Below are positions 39,002-47,457 of a DNA stretch of 64,000 nt, piece by piece (the first letter of the stretch is position 1; each line of letters starts with the position of its first letter). The position numbers and the translations under genes are program-made. Origin of the DNA: JACCYU01 sp050740315 (GTDB lineage: Bacteria > Pseudomonadota > Gammaproteobacteria > JACCYU01); assembly GCA_050740315.1 (NCBI GenBank), contig JBOIDC010000010.1:3352-67351 (forward strand). The letters run 5' to 3'. Under the pieces are notes generated by a model. The model was not told where the DNA came from. It did not search any database and was given only the letters and a program-made list of their open reading frames with translations.

Positions 39002-40381
39002 TCAAGATTCCGCCATCGCGACGGCGGCTTTCGCGGGTTCGGTGTCGCCGGCGGTGCGCACGTAGCACCACCAGGTAACCGCCAGGCAGGCAACGTAGAA
39101 CACCGCGAACAGCGCCAGCGCAAGCTCGGGCCCGCCGGTGGCCGTGATCGAGCGGCTGAAGCCCTGCGGGATCAAAAAGCCGCCATACGCGCCGATCGCC
39201 GAACTGAAGGCCAGCACCGCGGCCGCTTCAAAGCGGCCGCAACGTTCGGCGGTGACTCGCGCCGCCTCGCCGTGCCCCACAACTTCGGCCAGGCGATCAC
39301 GCAGAAACACCGTCGGCACGATGCGAAACGTGGAGCCGTTGCCGATCCCCGTCGTTACGAACAGCACCATGAACATCGCTAGGAACGCGGCAAATGAGCC
39401 GCTTTCGAGTACGGCGATGACACCCAGCGCGGCGGCGAGCATGACCAGGAAATTCCAGAACGTCACCGTCGCCCCGCCGTAGCGATCACTGAGCCAGCCG
39501 CCCAGCGGTCGCGCCACCGAGCCGACCAGCGGCCCGAGGAACGCGAACTGCAAGGGGTTCAACTCCGGGAATTGCAGCTTGATGAGCAGCGGCAGCGCGG
39601 CCGAATAACCGATAAACGAGCCGAAGGTGCCGATGTAGAGAAACGAGATGATCCAGGTATGCGAGCGCTTGAGGATCACGGACTGCTCCTGCAGGCTGGC
39701 CCGCGATACGCTGAGGTTATCCATAAACAACCAGGCGCACAAAGTGGCGGCCACGATCAGCGGCACCCACATCCAGCCAGCCCAGTGCAGCTCCGGCGCG
39801 GCACCCACGGCGGCGGCGCCCAGGCCGAGTACGCCCAAACCGATGACGGCGGGGACGATCAATTGCACAAAGCTCACCCCGATGTTGCCACCGGCCGCGT
39901 TGAGCCCCAGCGCCCAGCCCTTCTGGGAATCGGGGTAGAAATAGCTGATGTTCGCCATGCTGGACGCGAAATTGCCGCCGCCCAGACCCGCCGTGCTCGC
40001 GATCAGCAGCATCAGCCAGTAAGGCGTGGACGGGTCTTGCACGAGCAGTGCGAGACCAATGGTCGGCACCAGCAACGCCGCGGCGCTGAACACGGTGAAG
40101 TTGCGTCCGCCGAAGATCGGTACCGCCGCGCCGTACGGCAGGCGCAAGGTGGCGCCGACCAAAGCCGGCAGCGACACCAGCCAGAACAGTTGCTCAGTCG
40201 AGTAGTCGAAGCCGGCGGCTTCGAGATTCACGGCGACCACGCTCCACAGCAGCCACACCGAAAAGCCCAGGAACTCCGCGAAGATCGAAAAGATCAGGTT
40301 GCGCTGCGCGACTTTCTTGCCAGTCGCCTCCCAGAAGGCGGGATCGTTCGGCCGCCAGTCGTGGATGGTGCGGCCGGTCAT
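39002..40381 (-). CDS. narK: nitrate/nitrite transporter, NarK family (MFS)
   Basis: This 459-aa inner-membrane protein has 12 predicted helices. NarK/NasA-type nitrate signatures are GLGGGNFASSMANISYFYPDSQKGWALGLNAAGGNIG and GSFIGYSAALPLLIKLQFP, with the second nitrate-signature-like segment GNGSTFRIVPTVFL. It brings in nitrate for the assimilatory enzymes encoded upstream on the same strand. Its ATG overlaps the stop of a small 65-aa gene (ATGA), and a sigma-54 promoter lies before that gene. The start agrees with the family N-terminus. Confidence 0.94.
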   Translation of the reverse strand: MTGRTIHDWRPNDPAFWEATGKKVAQRNLIFSIFAEFLGFSVWLLWSVVAVNLEAAGFDYSTEQLFWLVSLPALVGATLRLPYGAAVPIFGGRNFTVFSAAALLVPTIGLALLVQDPSTPYWLMLLIASTAGLGGGNFASSMANISYFYPDSQKGWALGLNAAGGNIGVSFVQLIVPAVIGLGVLGLGAAAVGAAPELHWAGWMWVPLIVAATLCAWLFMDNLSVSRASLQEQSVILKRSHTWIISFLYIGTFGSFIGYSAALPLLIKLQFPELNPLQFAFLGPLVGSVARPLGGWLSDRYGGATVTFWNFLVMLAAALGVIAVLESGSFAAFLAMFMVLFVTTGIGNGSTFRIVPTVFLRDRLAEVVGHGEAARVTAERCGRFEAAAVLAFSSAIGAYGGFLIPQGFSRSITATGGPELALALFAVFYVACLAVTWWCYVRTAGDTEPAKAAVAMAES

Positions 40382-40575
40382 GAAGGCTCTCCGTCGACGA
40401 TTCGCATCGGCGACTTGAGCTTCGTGACGGGTCGCGACGATCGATGGCTCTCGGGCCCGTTCAAACGTTGCGGTTCAAGCGCGGCGTCTGTGCCCGAGAA
40501 CGCGGCGCTGGCGGCCTTCGCTAACGCGCGCCGACGGCGCAGATCGATCGGTATGACTTTGGCGGTGAGTTTCAT
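40378..40575 (-). CDS. small basic protein translationally coupled to narK
   Basis: The 65-aa product begins MKLTAKVIPIDLRRRRALAKAAS and is rich in Arg, Lys, Ser and Pro. It has a strong ribosome site (TGGAGA, 8-9 bases before ATG) and its stop overlaps the narK ATG. It may be a leader that sets narK translation or a small conserved protein. I do not recognise a family, so evidence that it is real is position, ribosome site and coupling only. Confidence 0.55.
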   Translation of the reverse strand: MKLTAKVIPIDLRRRRALAKAASAAFSGTDAALEPQRLNGPESHRSSRPVTKLKSPMRIVDGEPS

Positions 40576-40927
40576 CGTGAGATCTCCATTCGAGTCCAAG
40601 CGGCTATCGGGCAGACCCATCAAGCGTGGAACGCCGCAGCAAGTGTTTCTTGAGGGCGTTCCCCGATCGGTGGCAAGCGTTGTGCCAGGCGCGCGCTCGA
40701 TTAAACAACTACGTACAAACAAGGACTTATGGTGAAGGCTGAGCAAACTGCGGAGCAGGCGGGCGCTCGAAAGTGCCTGATATTGGTTCATCGGGATGGT
40801 GTTGTGCCCGCGGATGGTGCGGCGCAGTACGATCAGGCGGGTAAAGAGCCGAGCGCGAATTCGATATGCCTGCGGCTCGGCTGCCGCGAGTACAGTGGCG
40901 CGGGTGCGCCTTGACCGAGAGCGACAC
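40576..40927. other. narK leader and upstream control region
   Basis: These 352 bases hold the sigma-54 promoter described separately. Several short frames exist on both strands, but none has a convincing product. The part above 40700 is the expected place for NtrC-type enhancer sites; only imperfect half-sites (such as TGGTGC near 40834-40839) were seen. Confidence 0.45.
40673..40688 (-). promoter_or_regulatory. sigma-54 (RpoN) -24/-12 promoter of the narK unit
   Basis: The minus strand reads CTGGCACAACGCTTGC. TGGCAC and TTGC are separated by exactly 5 bases and match the RpoN consensus. It is about 100 bases upstream of the 65-aa leader gene that is coupled to narK. RpoN dependence implies an activator such as NtrC. 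Confidence 0.8.
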
Positions 40928-42912
40928 TCACTGATTGTCGCGATCTGAAGGCTGCGTCCCGTAGCCTCCAAATGCCGCCCTATCGGATGTCAGTTCAAAT
41001 GAGCCTTGAAAGCGGCATGCAATGCCTCGACCGCGTCTATCGCGCCGGCCGAGCTGAGTCTGATGTTCCAGGAACCGGCGCAGCCGACCTTCCAGATCTT
41101 CGATCTTGTTGACCGTGCGCTCCATCGTGATGCCAAAGGAATGTACTGAGCTTTCCAGTCGCTTGAGGAAGTTCACCTTCATCATGCCAATCAGCAACTC
41201 CTCACGGCGCTGTTGATTGAAGGTCTGGATTTTTTCCCTCTCGTAGATCGATTTGAACTCTGGTTTGACGTAATGGGACGGATTGAAAAGCGACAGCTTG
41301 TAATTGGATATCTCATCGTTCAGCCTGTCATAGGACAGGAAGCGTCCTTTGATGTCGATTTCCGAGCAGATAGCGTCCGGCCTCTTCCGCTTGGGGAACT
41401 GACCAATTTGGGTCAAGGTGTTGCGGTAGTAGCGCTGAATGTACCTCCGCGAGCGGGCAATGGTGAGCTCGTCAAGGAGTGTGAAGAACCCCGCCCATTA
41501 GCTCTCTAGCGTCTTTCTCACCAGCTTTCCGAGCCCATTCCATGAAGGCTTTTTGGGCAACGGCCAGAGTGTCCTTAATGCTGTGAATGCCAAAACTCTG
41601 GGAAAACGCGGCATCCTTACCTTCGGTGACAAAGTATATCTGGTTGCGCAAATCCTTCAGGTCGTTGTTCACCGGAGTCGCCGACAGCAGCAGAACCTTG
41701 GTCTTGACGCCAGACTGAATGATGTCTTCCATCAGCCGCTCATAGCGACTTTTCCGTACGATATTGCCGTTCTCGTCCCGCTTTTCCTTTACGTTGTTGC
41801 GGAAGTTATGCGACTCATCGATAACGATGAGATCAAAATTCCCCCAGTTCAGCGTAGCGAGGTCGACCCCATCCGCGCTCCCGTACTCGCGGGAGAGGTC
41901 GGTGTGGGAGAGCACGGTGTATGCGAAGCGATCTCTGAGGAAAGGGTTCAACTCGCTGTTATTCTGAGCGAGGTATATGGTCCAGTTGACACGCAGCTTC
42001 TTGGGGCACAGCACGAGAACACGGTGATTGCGCAATTCAAAATACTTGATGACAGCGAGCGCAGAATATGTCTTTCCGAGACCGACGCTGTCCGCGAGAA
42101 CACAGCCATTGTGTGCATTGATCTTGTGAATCGCGCCTTTAACACCGTCCTTCTGGAAGTCGAATAGTGTCTTCCAGATGTCGGTATCGACGATAGCTGT
42201 CTGCTCGAACAGCCGCGCATCTTCGGCTTGGCCGGAGAGGAATTTCTCGAAAACATGGTATAGCGTCTTGAAGTAGATGAACTCTGGCGCATGGTTGACG
42301 TAGAGCTGCTCCAGATAGCGCAACACCTCCTGTTTGACGTCGGCGACGAGTTTTATTGTCTTCCCAGATGCTGTCGAACCAAGCCCTGAGGTCCGCCCGA
42401 TCACGATCGCTATCGACGATCAGATTGAGTTCGATGTTTGGAGTGGCTGCTAGCCCGAGGCCCCGTCGGGTGAAGTTGGAGCTGCCCATAATGGCATGTT
42501 CGCGATGGCCATCGTGGACGTGATAGAGCTTTCCATGCAACAGGTTGGCCTGACGTATCGAGCGGATTTCGACCACGGGCGACCTCCTTCTGTTGCAGCC
42601 GGTTGGCCAACGCGAGGCCTTCGTCCTCTATCTTGAAGGATTTCTTGTCAGTCTTATCCGGGTCGAGTGATGAGATGAATCGTGGTTCTCCGAATAAGAA
42701 CCGCAGCTCATTGATCTCCTCAAGCTCCCGTCGTATGCGTAGATCGTGAAATACGCGGAAACGATGGAAATCGCGCTTCCCTCGGAAATGCGGGTCATAA
42801 GGAAATCAGCGACCGTTCCCCGACTGTGGTTATCCCTGATGCCGTACATCGGCGACAACGTGGCCTTATTCACTTTGCCGGCTGTCGCGCTGTTGATTTG
42901 ATCACGCTCCAT
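40928..42912 (-). pseudogene. decayed PLD-nuclease/SNF2 helicase gene
   Basis: Successive minus-strand frames together spell one protein. An N-terminal part has GTVADFLMTRISEGSAISIVSAYFTIYAYD (42912 on). A PLD-type nuclease motif HGKLYHVHDGHREHAIMGSSNFTRRGLG follows, then a SNF2 domain with VLADSVGLGKTYSALAVIKYF (Walker A) and DLIVIDESHNF, and finally TQIGQFPKRKRPD and FLSYDRLNDEISNYKLSLFNP. At least three or four frameshifts (near 42720, 42580, 42390 and 41490) break it, and the C-terminal helicase half is missing. Intact relatives are long helicases found in mobile and defence loci. This copy should be non-functional. Confidence 0.8.
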
Positions 42913-42924
42913 GGTCCCCGCCCG

Positions 42925-43128
42925 TCATACTCGGTCATCTTGCCGCTTTGCGTACGGCATGGCCTTCCGGCTTTCGATCCAGTCATCGATGTCGGCGTGC
43001 TTGAATCGCCACTGACCGCGGAACTTGAAAGCTGGCAGCCCGCCTTTCTGGGCCATCGTATAGACGATCTTCTCCGCCACCTTCAGCAAGTGTGTCACCT
43101 CTGGCAGCGTTAGGATCTCGTCCGGCAT
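42925..43128 (-). CDS. excisionase-family (HTH_17-like) DNA-binding protein
   Basis: This 67-aa protein, MPDEILTLPEVTHLLKVAEKIVYTMAQKGGLPAFKFRGQWRF followed by KHADIDDWIESRK, is a typical short winged-HTH of the excisionase/MerR-like group. It begins 197 bases upstream of nothing else on its strand and its stop is 12 bases before the helicase pseudogene, so it was once its operon partner. It may regulate or have been needed for that module. The protein itself looks intact. Confidence 0.82.
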   Translation of the reverse strand: MPDEILTLPEVTHLLKVAEKIVYTMAQKGGLPAFKFRGQWRFKHADIDDWIESRKAMPYAKRQDDRV

Positions 43129-43259
43129 TGCTTAGCCCCTTCCCGGAATGGGATGACAGAGAATGCCGAATATTGCCAGTATAATTCCAGTGGAAGCAAT
43201 GTCCCGGGGACGCGGAACACGGCGGAGGAGCCGCTGTGGCTACTGGCAGGGGATCGATC

Positions 43260-44441
43260 ATGAGCGATCAACATAAATCCGTTACGCTGACACGCGAGGA
43301 GCTTTACCGAAAGGTATGGGCCACCCCGAGCCATCGGCTCGCGAAGGAGTTCGGCATCACGGGCACCGGCCTTGCCAAAATATGCAAGCGGATGCACGTG
43401 CCGGTCCCACCGCGCGGCTACTGGAACAAGCTCCAAGCGGGCAAGCCTGTGGTGAAGTATCGCCTTCCCCCGGCTCAGGACGGCACCCAGCTTGCAGTGA
43501 CGATCAGCCCGACGCCGCCCAAGCCTGCGCCTCCCGCGCGGCCAGCCATCCGTCAGGCCGTCGAGGCGGAAATCGCGGCAGAAACCGCGAAGATAAAGAC
43601 GGTCCGCGTGTCCCAGACGCTAACGAACGCGCATCCGCTGATCCGCAAATGGATTGAAGAAGATCGTCGCCGCGAACGCGAGAATCGCCGATCGAGATGG
43701 CCGATGCCTCACAATCCGATCGACGGCACCGAGGTCAGGAAGCGCCGACTCAGAGTCCTCAGCGCGCTATTTCGTGAATGGGAGCGGCTTGGCCACCGCA
43801 TAAAAACTGACGGCTACGGCTACCACCATGCCTATCTTGAGATCGACGGTCGCAAGATCGAATTCGTGCTTTTCGAGTATGAACGACAACGCCGCCGCCC
43901 CCTTACCGAGGAGGAAAAATACGACTCGCTCTACCAGCACAACAAGTGGAGACAGATCAAGGAGCCCACTGGTCAGCTCGTTTTTCGGATCAAGTCGCAC
44001 ATCGGCGGCGGTGCGCGAAAAGAGTGGCGCGACCAACAGGATCAGCCCCTCGAAGATCAGGTCGGCGACATTCTGAGCCAACTGGCCGCCACGCCGGCCT
44101 TGTTGAAAGAGGAGGAAGCGCGTCGCCGAGAAGCCGAACGGCAACAGTGGGAAGAGCAGCAGAAGCGGGCGGAGCAGGAGCGGCTTCGAAGGGCCGATGC
44201 GGCCCAATGGCGGCATTTTCTTGAACTTGCGGCAACGGCAGAACAAGCGCGACAGGCGCACGCATTCCTCGACGAGCTTGAACGAAAATCGGGCCTTGAA
44301 AGTGCTGCCGACGCTTCCGACGAGTTGCGACAATGGCTGCATTGGGCTCGCGCGAAAGCGGATCGGATGGACCCGCTGCGCCGCTCTGGGGCCGATTTGC
44401 TCCACGAAAATCAAGCTGTCAATGAGTGGACATATCGCTAA
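43260..44441 (+). CDS. unknown protein with N-terminal HTH-like region and coiled coil
   Basis: This 393-aa product begins LTREELYRKVWATPSHRLAKEFGITGTGLAKICKRM, which looks like a helix-turn-helix. The next segment is HVPVPPRGYWNKLQAGK. A middle domain contains YLEIDGRKIEFVLFEYERQRRRPLTEEE. A charged coiled coil follows (about 285-330, LLKEEEARRREAERQQWEEQQKRAEQERLRRADAA). I believe similar unnamed proteins occur on genomic islands of proteobacteria, but I cannot assign a function. The start is ATG 43260 (GGCAGGGG upstream) or GTG 43236. Confidence 0.75.
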   Translation: MSDQHKSVTLTREELYRKVWATPSHRLAKEFGITGTGLAKICKRMHVPVPPRGYWNKLQAGKPVVKYRLPPAQDGTQLAVTISPTPPKPAPPARPAIRQAVEAEIAAETAKIKTVRVSQTLTNAHPLIRKWIEEDRRRERENRRSRWPMPHNPIDGTEVRKRRLRVLSALFREWERLGHRIKTDGYGYHHAYLEIDGRKIEFVLFEYERQRRRPLTEEEKYDSLYQHNKWRQIKEPTGQLVFRIKSHIGGGARKEWRDQQDQPLEDQVGDILSQLAATPALLKEEEARRREAERQQWEEQQKRAEQERLRRADAAQWRHFLELAATAEQARQAHAFLDELERKSGLESAADASDELRQWLHWARAKADRMDPLRRSGADLLHENQAVNEWTYR

Positions 44442-44650
44442 ATTGCGCCGATCCGATCAGTTTGCACGCCGGATTTTGCCGGCGTTTGGATGCCTTCCGA
44501 CGCCTGATCTGCACTCCGAGGGTACCGAACCGAGCGACATGGCTCGCTGGGAGCGCCCGCTCGGTTTTGGTGGATAGATCGCAGCAGAGCGCAGTACAAC
44601 GTAGAAGCAACGGAGACTAGGGCAGCTCTCCGTATTGACTTTTACGTGAT

Positions 44651-44669
44651 GTACGGATACAGTCCGTAC
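44651..44669. promoter_or_regulatory. palindromic operator of the TacAT operon
   Basis: GTACGGA-TACAG-TCCGTAC is a perfect 7-bp inverted repeat with a 5-base spacer, 26 bases before the antitoxin ATG. DUF1778 antitoxins bind such sites through an RHH fold and repress their own operon, so this is the likely operator. Confidence 0.65.
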
Positions 44670-44694
44670 GTAATTCTGCAATATGGAGACTGCC

Positions 44695-45015
44695 ATGCCG
44701 GCAACCACAGCGGCCCGCGAAGACAGGATCGAGCTGCGGGCGACCAAGGAGGAAAAGCGGCTCCTGGCGACGGCCGCCGCCTATGAGCGGCTGGACGTGA
44801 CCAGCTTCATCATGCGTAACGTGCTGCCCACCGCCCGCGAGGTGGTGGACCGGGCCGAACGTATCGTGCTCAGCGAGCGCGACACCGTGCGCGTGCTGGA
44901 GCTACTGGAGAACCCGCCCAAGCCGACCCCAGCCCTGATGGCCGCTGCGCGTCGCCGTGCCGCCCGGCCTTCGCCGGCCAAAGGCCGGCTTCGGCCGGCC
45001 CGCGGCCGGACCTGA
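44695..45015 (+). CDS. tacA: DUF1778 antitoxin, TacA family
   Basis: This 106-aa protein has the RHH N-terminus REDRIELRATKEEKRLLATAAAYERLDVTSFIM, followed by NVLPTAREVVDRAERIVLSERDTVRVLELLENPPKPTPAL. The latter is the neutralising region that binds TacT. The ATG at 44695 has GGAG 6 bases before it; an in-frame ATG lies 12 bases upstream. The C-terminal tail is longer than usual and is encoded by GC-rich palindromes. It is 8 bases upstream of the toxin gene. Confidence 0.88.
   Translation: MPATTAAREDRIELRATKEEKRLLATAAAYERLDVTSFIMRNVLPTAREVVDRAERIVLSERDTVRVLELLENPPKPTPALMAAARRRAARPSPAKGRLRPARGRT
44970..45009. repeat. GC-rich hairpins at the tacA-tacT junction
   Basis: GCCGGCC-AAA-GGCCGGC (44973-44989) forms a 7-bp stem, followed at once by more GGCCGGCC repeats. 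They lie in the last codons of tacA just before the tacT start and may lower toxin translation or simply be expanded repeats. Confidence 0.5.
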
Positions 45016-45023
45016 TCCCGTCC

Positions 45024-45548
45024 GTGGATTGGCGCGAGGAGCCCATCGGCCGGCACCACGACCGCAAGAGCTTCGACTGCGGCGCGGCCGACCTCAACGA
45101 GTGTCTCGCCCGCTACGCCCGGCAGAACCACGAGTCCGGCGGCACCAAGACCTTCGTCGCGGTGTCTCCGGCGGAACCGGCGCGTGTCCTGGGTTTCTAT
45201 TCGATCAGCCCGGGCTCCATCGAGTTCGCCCGCGTGCCGGCGAACCTGACCAGGAAGCTTGGTCGCTACGACGTGCCGGTTTTTCGCCTTGGGCGCTTGG
45301 CCGTCGGTCGGTCCGTGCAGGGCCAGGGCCTGGGCGGCGACCTGTTGCTGGCCGCCGGCGAGCGGGCGCTGGCCGTGGCAGCGGAAGTCGGCGGCGTCGC
45401 GCTTGCCATCGACGCAAAGGACGAGACCGCGGCGCGTTGGTACGAGCGGTTCGGCGCCCAGCCTCTGCTGGACGATCCGCTCAAGCTCATCCTTCCGCTC
45501 AGCGTCATTGCCGATGCGATCAAGACGGCCGGAAAGCGGCGAAAGTGA
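45024..45548 (+). CDS. tacT: GNAT-family toxin, TacT-like
   Basis: This 174-aa acetyltransferase resembles toxins that acetylate aminoacyl-tRNA and stop translation. Features are FDCGAADLNECLARYARQNHESGGTKTFVA, VLGFYSISPGSIEF, the acetyl-CoA loop VGRSVQGQGLGGDLLLAAGERAL and ARWYERFGAQPLLDDPLKLILPL with the conserved Tyr. The start is GTG at 45024. It is paired with the DUF1778 antitoxin gene upstream behind a shared operator. Confidence 0.88.
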   Translation: MDWREEPIGRHHDRKSFDCGAADLNECLARYARQNHESGGTKTFVAVSPAEPARVLGFYSISPGSIEFARVPANLTRKLGRYDVPVFRLGRLAVGRSVQGQGLGGDLLLAAGERALAVAAEVGGVALAIDAKDETAARWYERFGAQPLLDDPLKLILPLSVIADAIKTAGKRRK

Positions 45549-45880
45549 ACAGAAAGATTTCACTACGACACAGTATCCTGGAGTGCGCTGGACTTTCCCT
45601 GACCAGTCTCTAGTTTGCCGTAGTTCGATCCAAGTGCATGACATTGTTTAGCTATTTTAGTTGACGCGACCGTCTTTCGAGAGCAAATCTGACCCTTGGC
45701 CGAGATTTCCTCGGACGAGAGTCGGCGATCATGGAAGACAAGAATCGACCGATCGGACCCAGGCGCAGCGCCGCGGCGACCGACAACGGTACGGCGGCGG
45801 CGAAGATCGACGCGGCGGTCCTTCGGATCGTTCGCCGGGAGGTTCGGTCTCAGTGGTGGCGCGGGCGCGCAGGCGGCGGT
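45549..45880. other. gap at the right edge of the island
   Basis: These 332 bases separate tacT from the converging flavoprotein gene. An open frame from 45731 (MEDKNRPIGPRRSAAATDNG, then AAKIDAAVLRIVRREV) resembles the start of short conserved proteins found on integrative elements. It continues only as antisense to the flavoprotein gene, so it is probably truncated by the island boundary. No terminator was found. Confidence 0.4.
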
Positions 45881-47446
45881 TCAGTACACGTCGCGGAAGT
45901 AGCGGCCTTGTTCGGAGAGCCGCTTGACGTAAGCGGCCGCCCTTTCCTCGCTCAAGCTTCCCTGTTGCGCGACGATGCGGTGCAGGGCTCCATCCACGTC
46001 CTTGGCCATGCGCTCGGCGTCGCCGCAGACGTAGACCACCGCGCCGGCTTCCAGCCACAGCCAGAACTCGTCCGCCATTTCGAGCATGCGGTGCTGGACG
46101 TAGACCTTGTCTTCCTGGTCGCGGGAGAAGGCCAGGGTCAGGCGCGCGAGCAGGCCGCTTTTGCGCCAGCCCTCCAGTTGCTCCTGATAGATGTAATCAG
46201 TCGTGCTGTTGGGATTGCCGAAGAATAGCCAGTTGCGACCGGCGTCGCCACGCGCCTCGCGCTCCTGCAGGAAAGACAGAAACGGCGCGATACCGGTGCC
46301 GGGGCCTATCATGACCGCCGGCGCGTCCGCGTCTTCGGTAAGCCGAAAGCCTTCGGAGGGTTGCAGATAAATGGGCACTTCGCCGCCGCGATTCAGACGC
46401 TTGGCGAGAAAGGTCGAGGCCACGCCCTTGTAACCGCGGCCATAAATCGCGGTCTTGAGCACGGCGACGGTAGTGTGGATCTCGTTGGGATATTTCCTTG
46501 GGGAGGACGAGATGGAATAGAGGCGCGGTTGCAGCTTGGCAAGCGCGCTCACCAGCGGTTGCAGATTCGGCCGCGCGCTGGGATAGACGCGCAACAGCTC
46601 CAGCAGGCTTTGACCCTCCTCGGCGCCGCTTCGGGAAAGCATTGTCAGGTCGTCGGCCTCGTCGGCGTCGGTGGCGGCGTCGGCCAGACAGGCGAGACAC
46701 TCGTCGCTGGGCTTGGTGATGTCCAGATCCTTGAGTAGCACCTGGCGCAGCAGTTTGTTCTCGCCGTCGGGCGCCTTGACCGTCTCGCCGCCGGAGACAT
46801 TCAGCGCTTCCAGGATCGCGTCCACGACCTTGGGATCGTTCTCCGGATAGATGCCCATGGAATCGCCGGGGCGATAGGTGATCCCGCTGTCGCCTAAGTC
46901 GATGACGACGTGCCGCGTATCGCGGATTGAGCCTTCCTTGTTCAGCGGTGTGCTGGAGTCCAGGCGCGCGCGATAAGGATTGTCACGGCTGCCGAGCGGG
47001 CCTTTGGGCCTGGGTTGCGGCGCTGGCGCAGGCGCGGCATCGGCACTGTCGGCGGATGACTTCGCTGCTTTCTCCGCGGCCACCAGTTCTTTTAACTTGC
47101 GCTCGGTCTCCTTCGCGCCGGGCACGCAACGGTTCAAATCTTCGCCCTTGAGCGCGATGGCCTCCGCGTAGGTCTTGCAGAGATAACCGCACTGACCACA
47201 GTCCAGCTGCGCCATGGCCGCCATCAGCCGGCGCTCGTGCGGCTTGCCCTCGGCAAGCGTCATGCGCTCGTCCATTTTCATGTTCGGGTCGTGCCAGGGA
47301 AAGCTCTCCTTGGCCTGTTCCTGCTGCGGTGCGCCGCCCAGCGAACCCTCCCAGCCCGCCAGCGCCGAGATCAGTCCGTTGAGCCAGGCGCGCTGCTCAG
47401 CTTCAAACGGCGCGCCTTCCGGTATCAGATCGATTTGCGCATTCAT
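45881..47446 (-). CDS. Fe-S/FNR-type reductase flavoprotein (CysJ-like), probable electron donor to nitrite reductase
   Basis: The C-terminal two thirds of this 521-aa protein match the FAD/NADP half of sulfite reductase CysJ: PRLYSISSSPRKYP (about 304-317), MIGPGTGIAPFLSFLQEREARG (about 378-399) and VYVCGDAERMAKDVDGAL. There is no flavodoxin domain. Residues 81-108 instead carry C83-x2-C86-x3-C90-x16-C107 with GYLCKTYAEAIALKGEDLNRC, like the [4Fe-4S] FeS domain of RnfB. It follows the nirA-type gene by 11 bases, so it probably passes NAD(P)H electrons to that siroheme enzyme. Confidence 0.82.
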   Translation of the reverse strand: MNAQIDLIPEGAPFEAEQRAWLNGLISALAGWEGSLGGAPQQEQAKESFPWHDPNMKMDERMTLAEGKPHERRLMAAMAQLDCGQCGYLCKTYAEAIALKGEDLNRCVPGAKETERKLKELVAAEKAAKSSADSADAAPAPAPQPRPKGPLGSRDNPYRARLDSSTPLNKEGSIRDTRHVVIDLGDSGITYRPGDSMGIYPENDPKVVDAILEALNVSGGETVKAPDGENKLLRQVLLKDLDITKPSDECLACLADAATDADEADDLTMLSRSGAEEGQSLLELLRVYPSARPNLQPLVSALAKLQPRLYSISSSPRKYPNEIHTTVAVLKTAIYGRGYKGVASTFLAKRLNRGGEVPIYLQPSEGFRLTEDADAPAVMIGPGTGIAPFLSFLQEREARGDAGRNWLFFGNPNSTTDYIYQEQLEGWRKSGLLARLTLAFSRDQEDKVYVQHRMLEMADEFWLWLEAGAVVYVCGDAERMAKDVDGALHRIVAQQGSLSEERAAAYVKRLSEQGRYFRDVY

Positions 47447-47457
47447 AAGACGAATCC

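Larger units (their letters stand above)
40928..45880. mobile_element. probable acquired island inside the nitrate regulon
   Basis: Between the narK unit and the NirA-linked flavoprotein lies about 5 kb of accessory genes: a decayed PLD-SNF2 helicase, an excisionase-type HTH gene, an unknown 393-aa gene, a TacA/TacT pair and a truncated-looking short frame at the right end. These are typical cargo of integrative elements, and they separate two groups of nitrate genes on the same strand. No integrase, terminal repeats or attachment site could be identified, so the limits are approximate. Confidence 0.4.

Noticed and set aside
38782..39123. 113-codon minus frame overlapping the narK end
   Set aside because: It is out of frame with narK and low in complexity; the alternative frame in this stretch is more protein-like.
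45731..46228. 165-codon plus frame starting MEDKNRP
   Set aside because: Only its first 50 codons are outside the converging flavoprotein gene; the rest is antisense, so it is not an intact gene.
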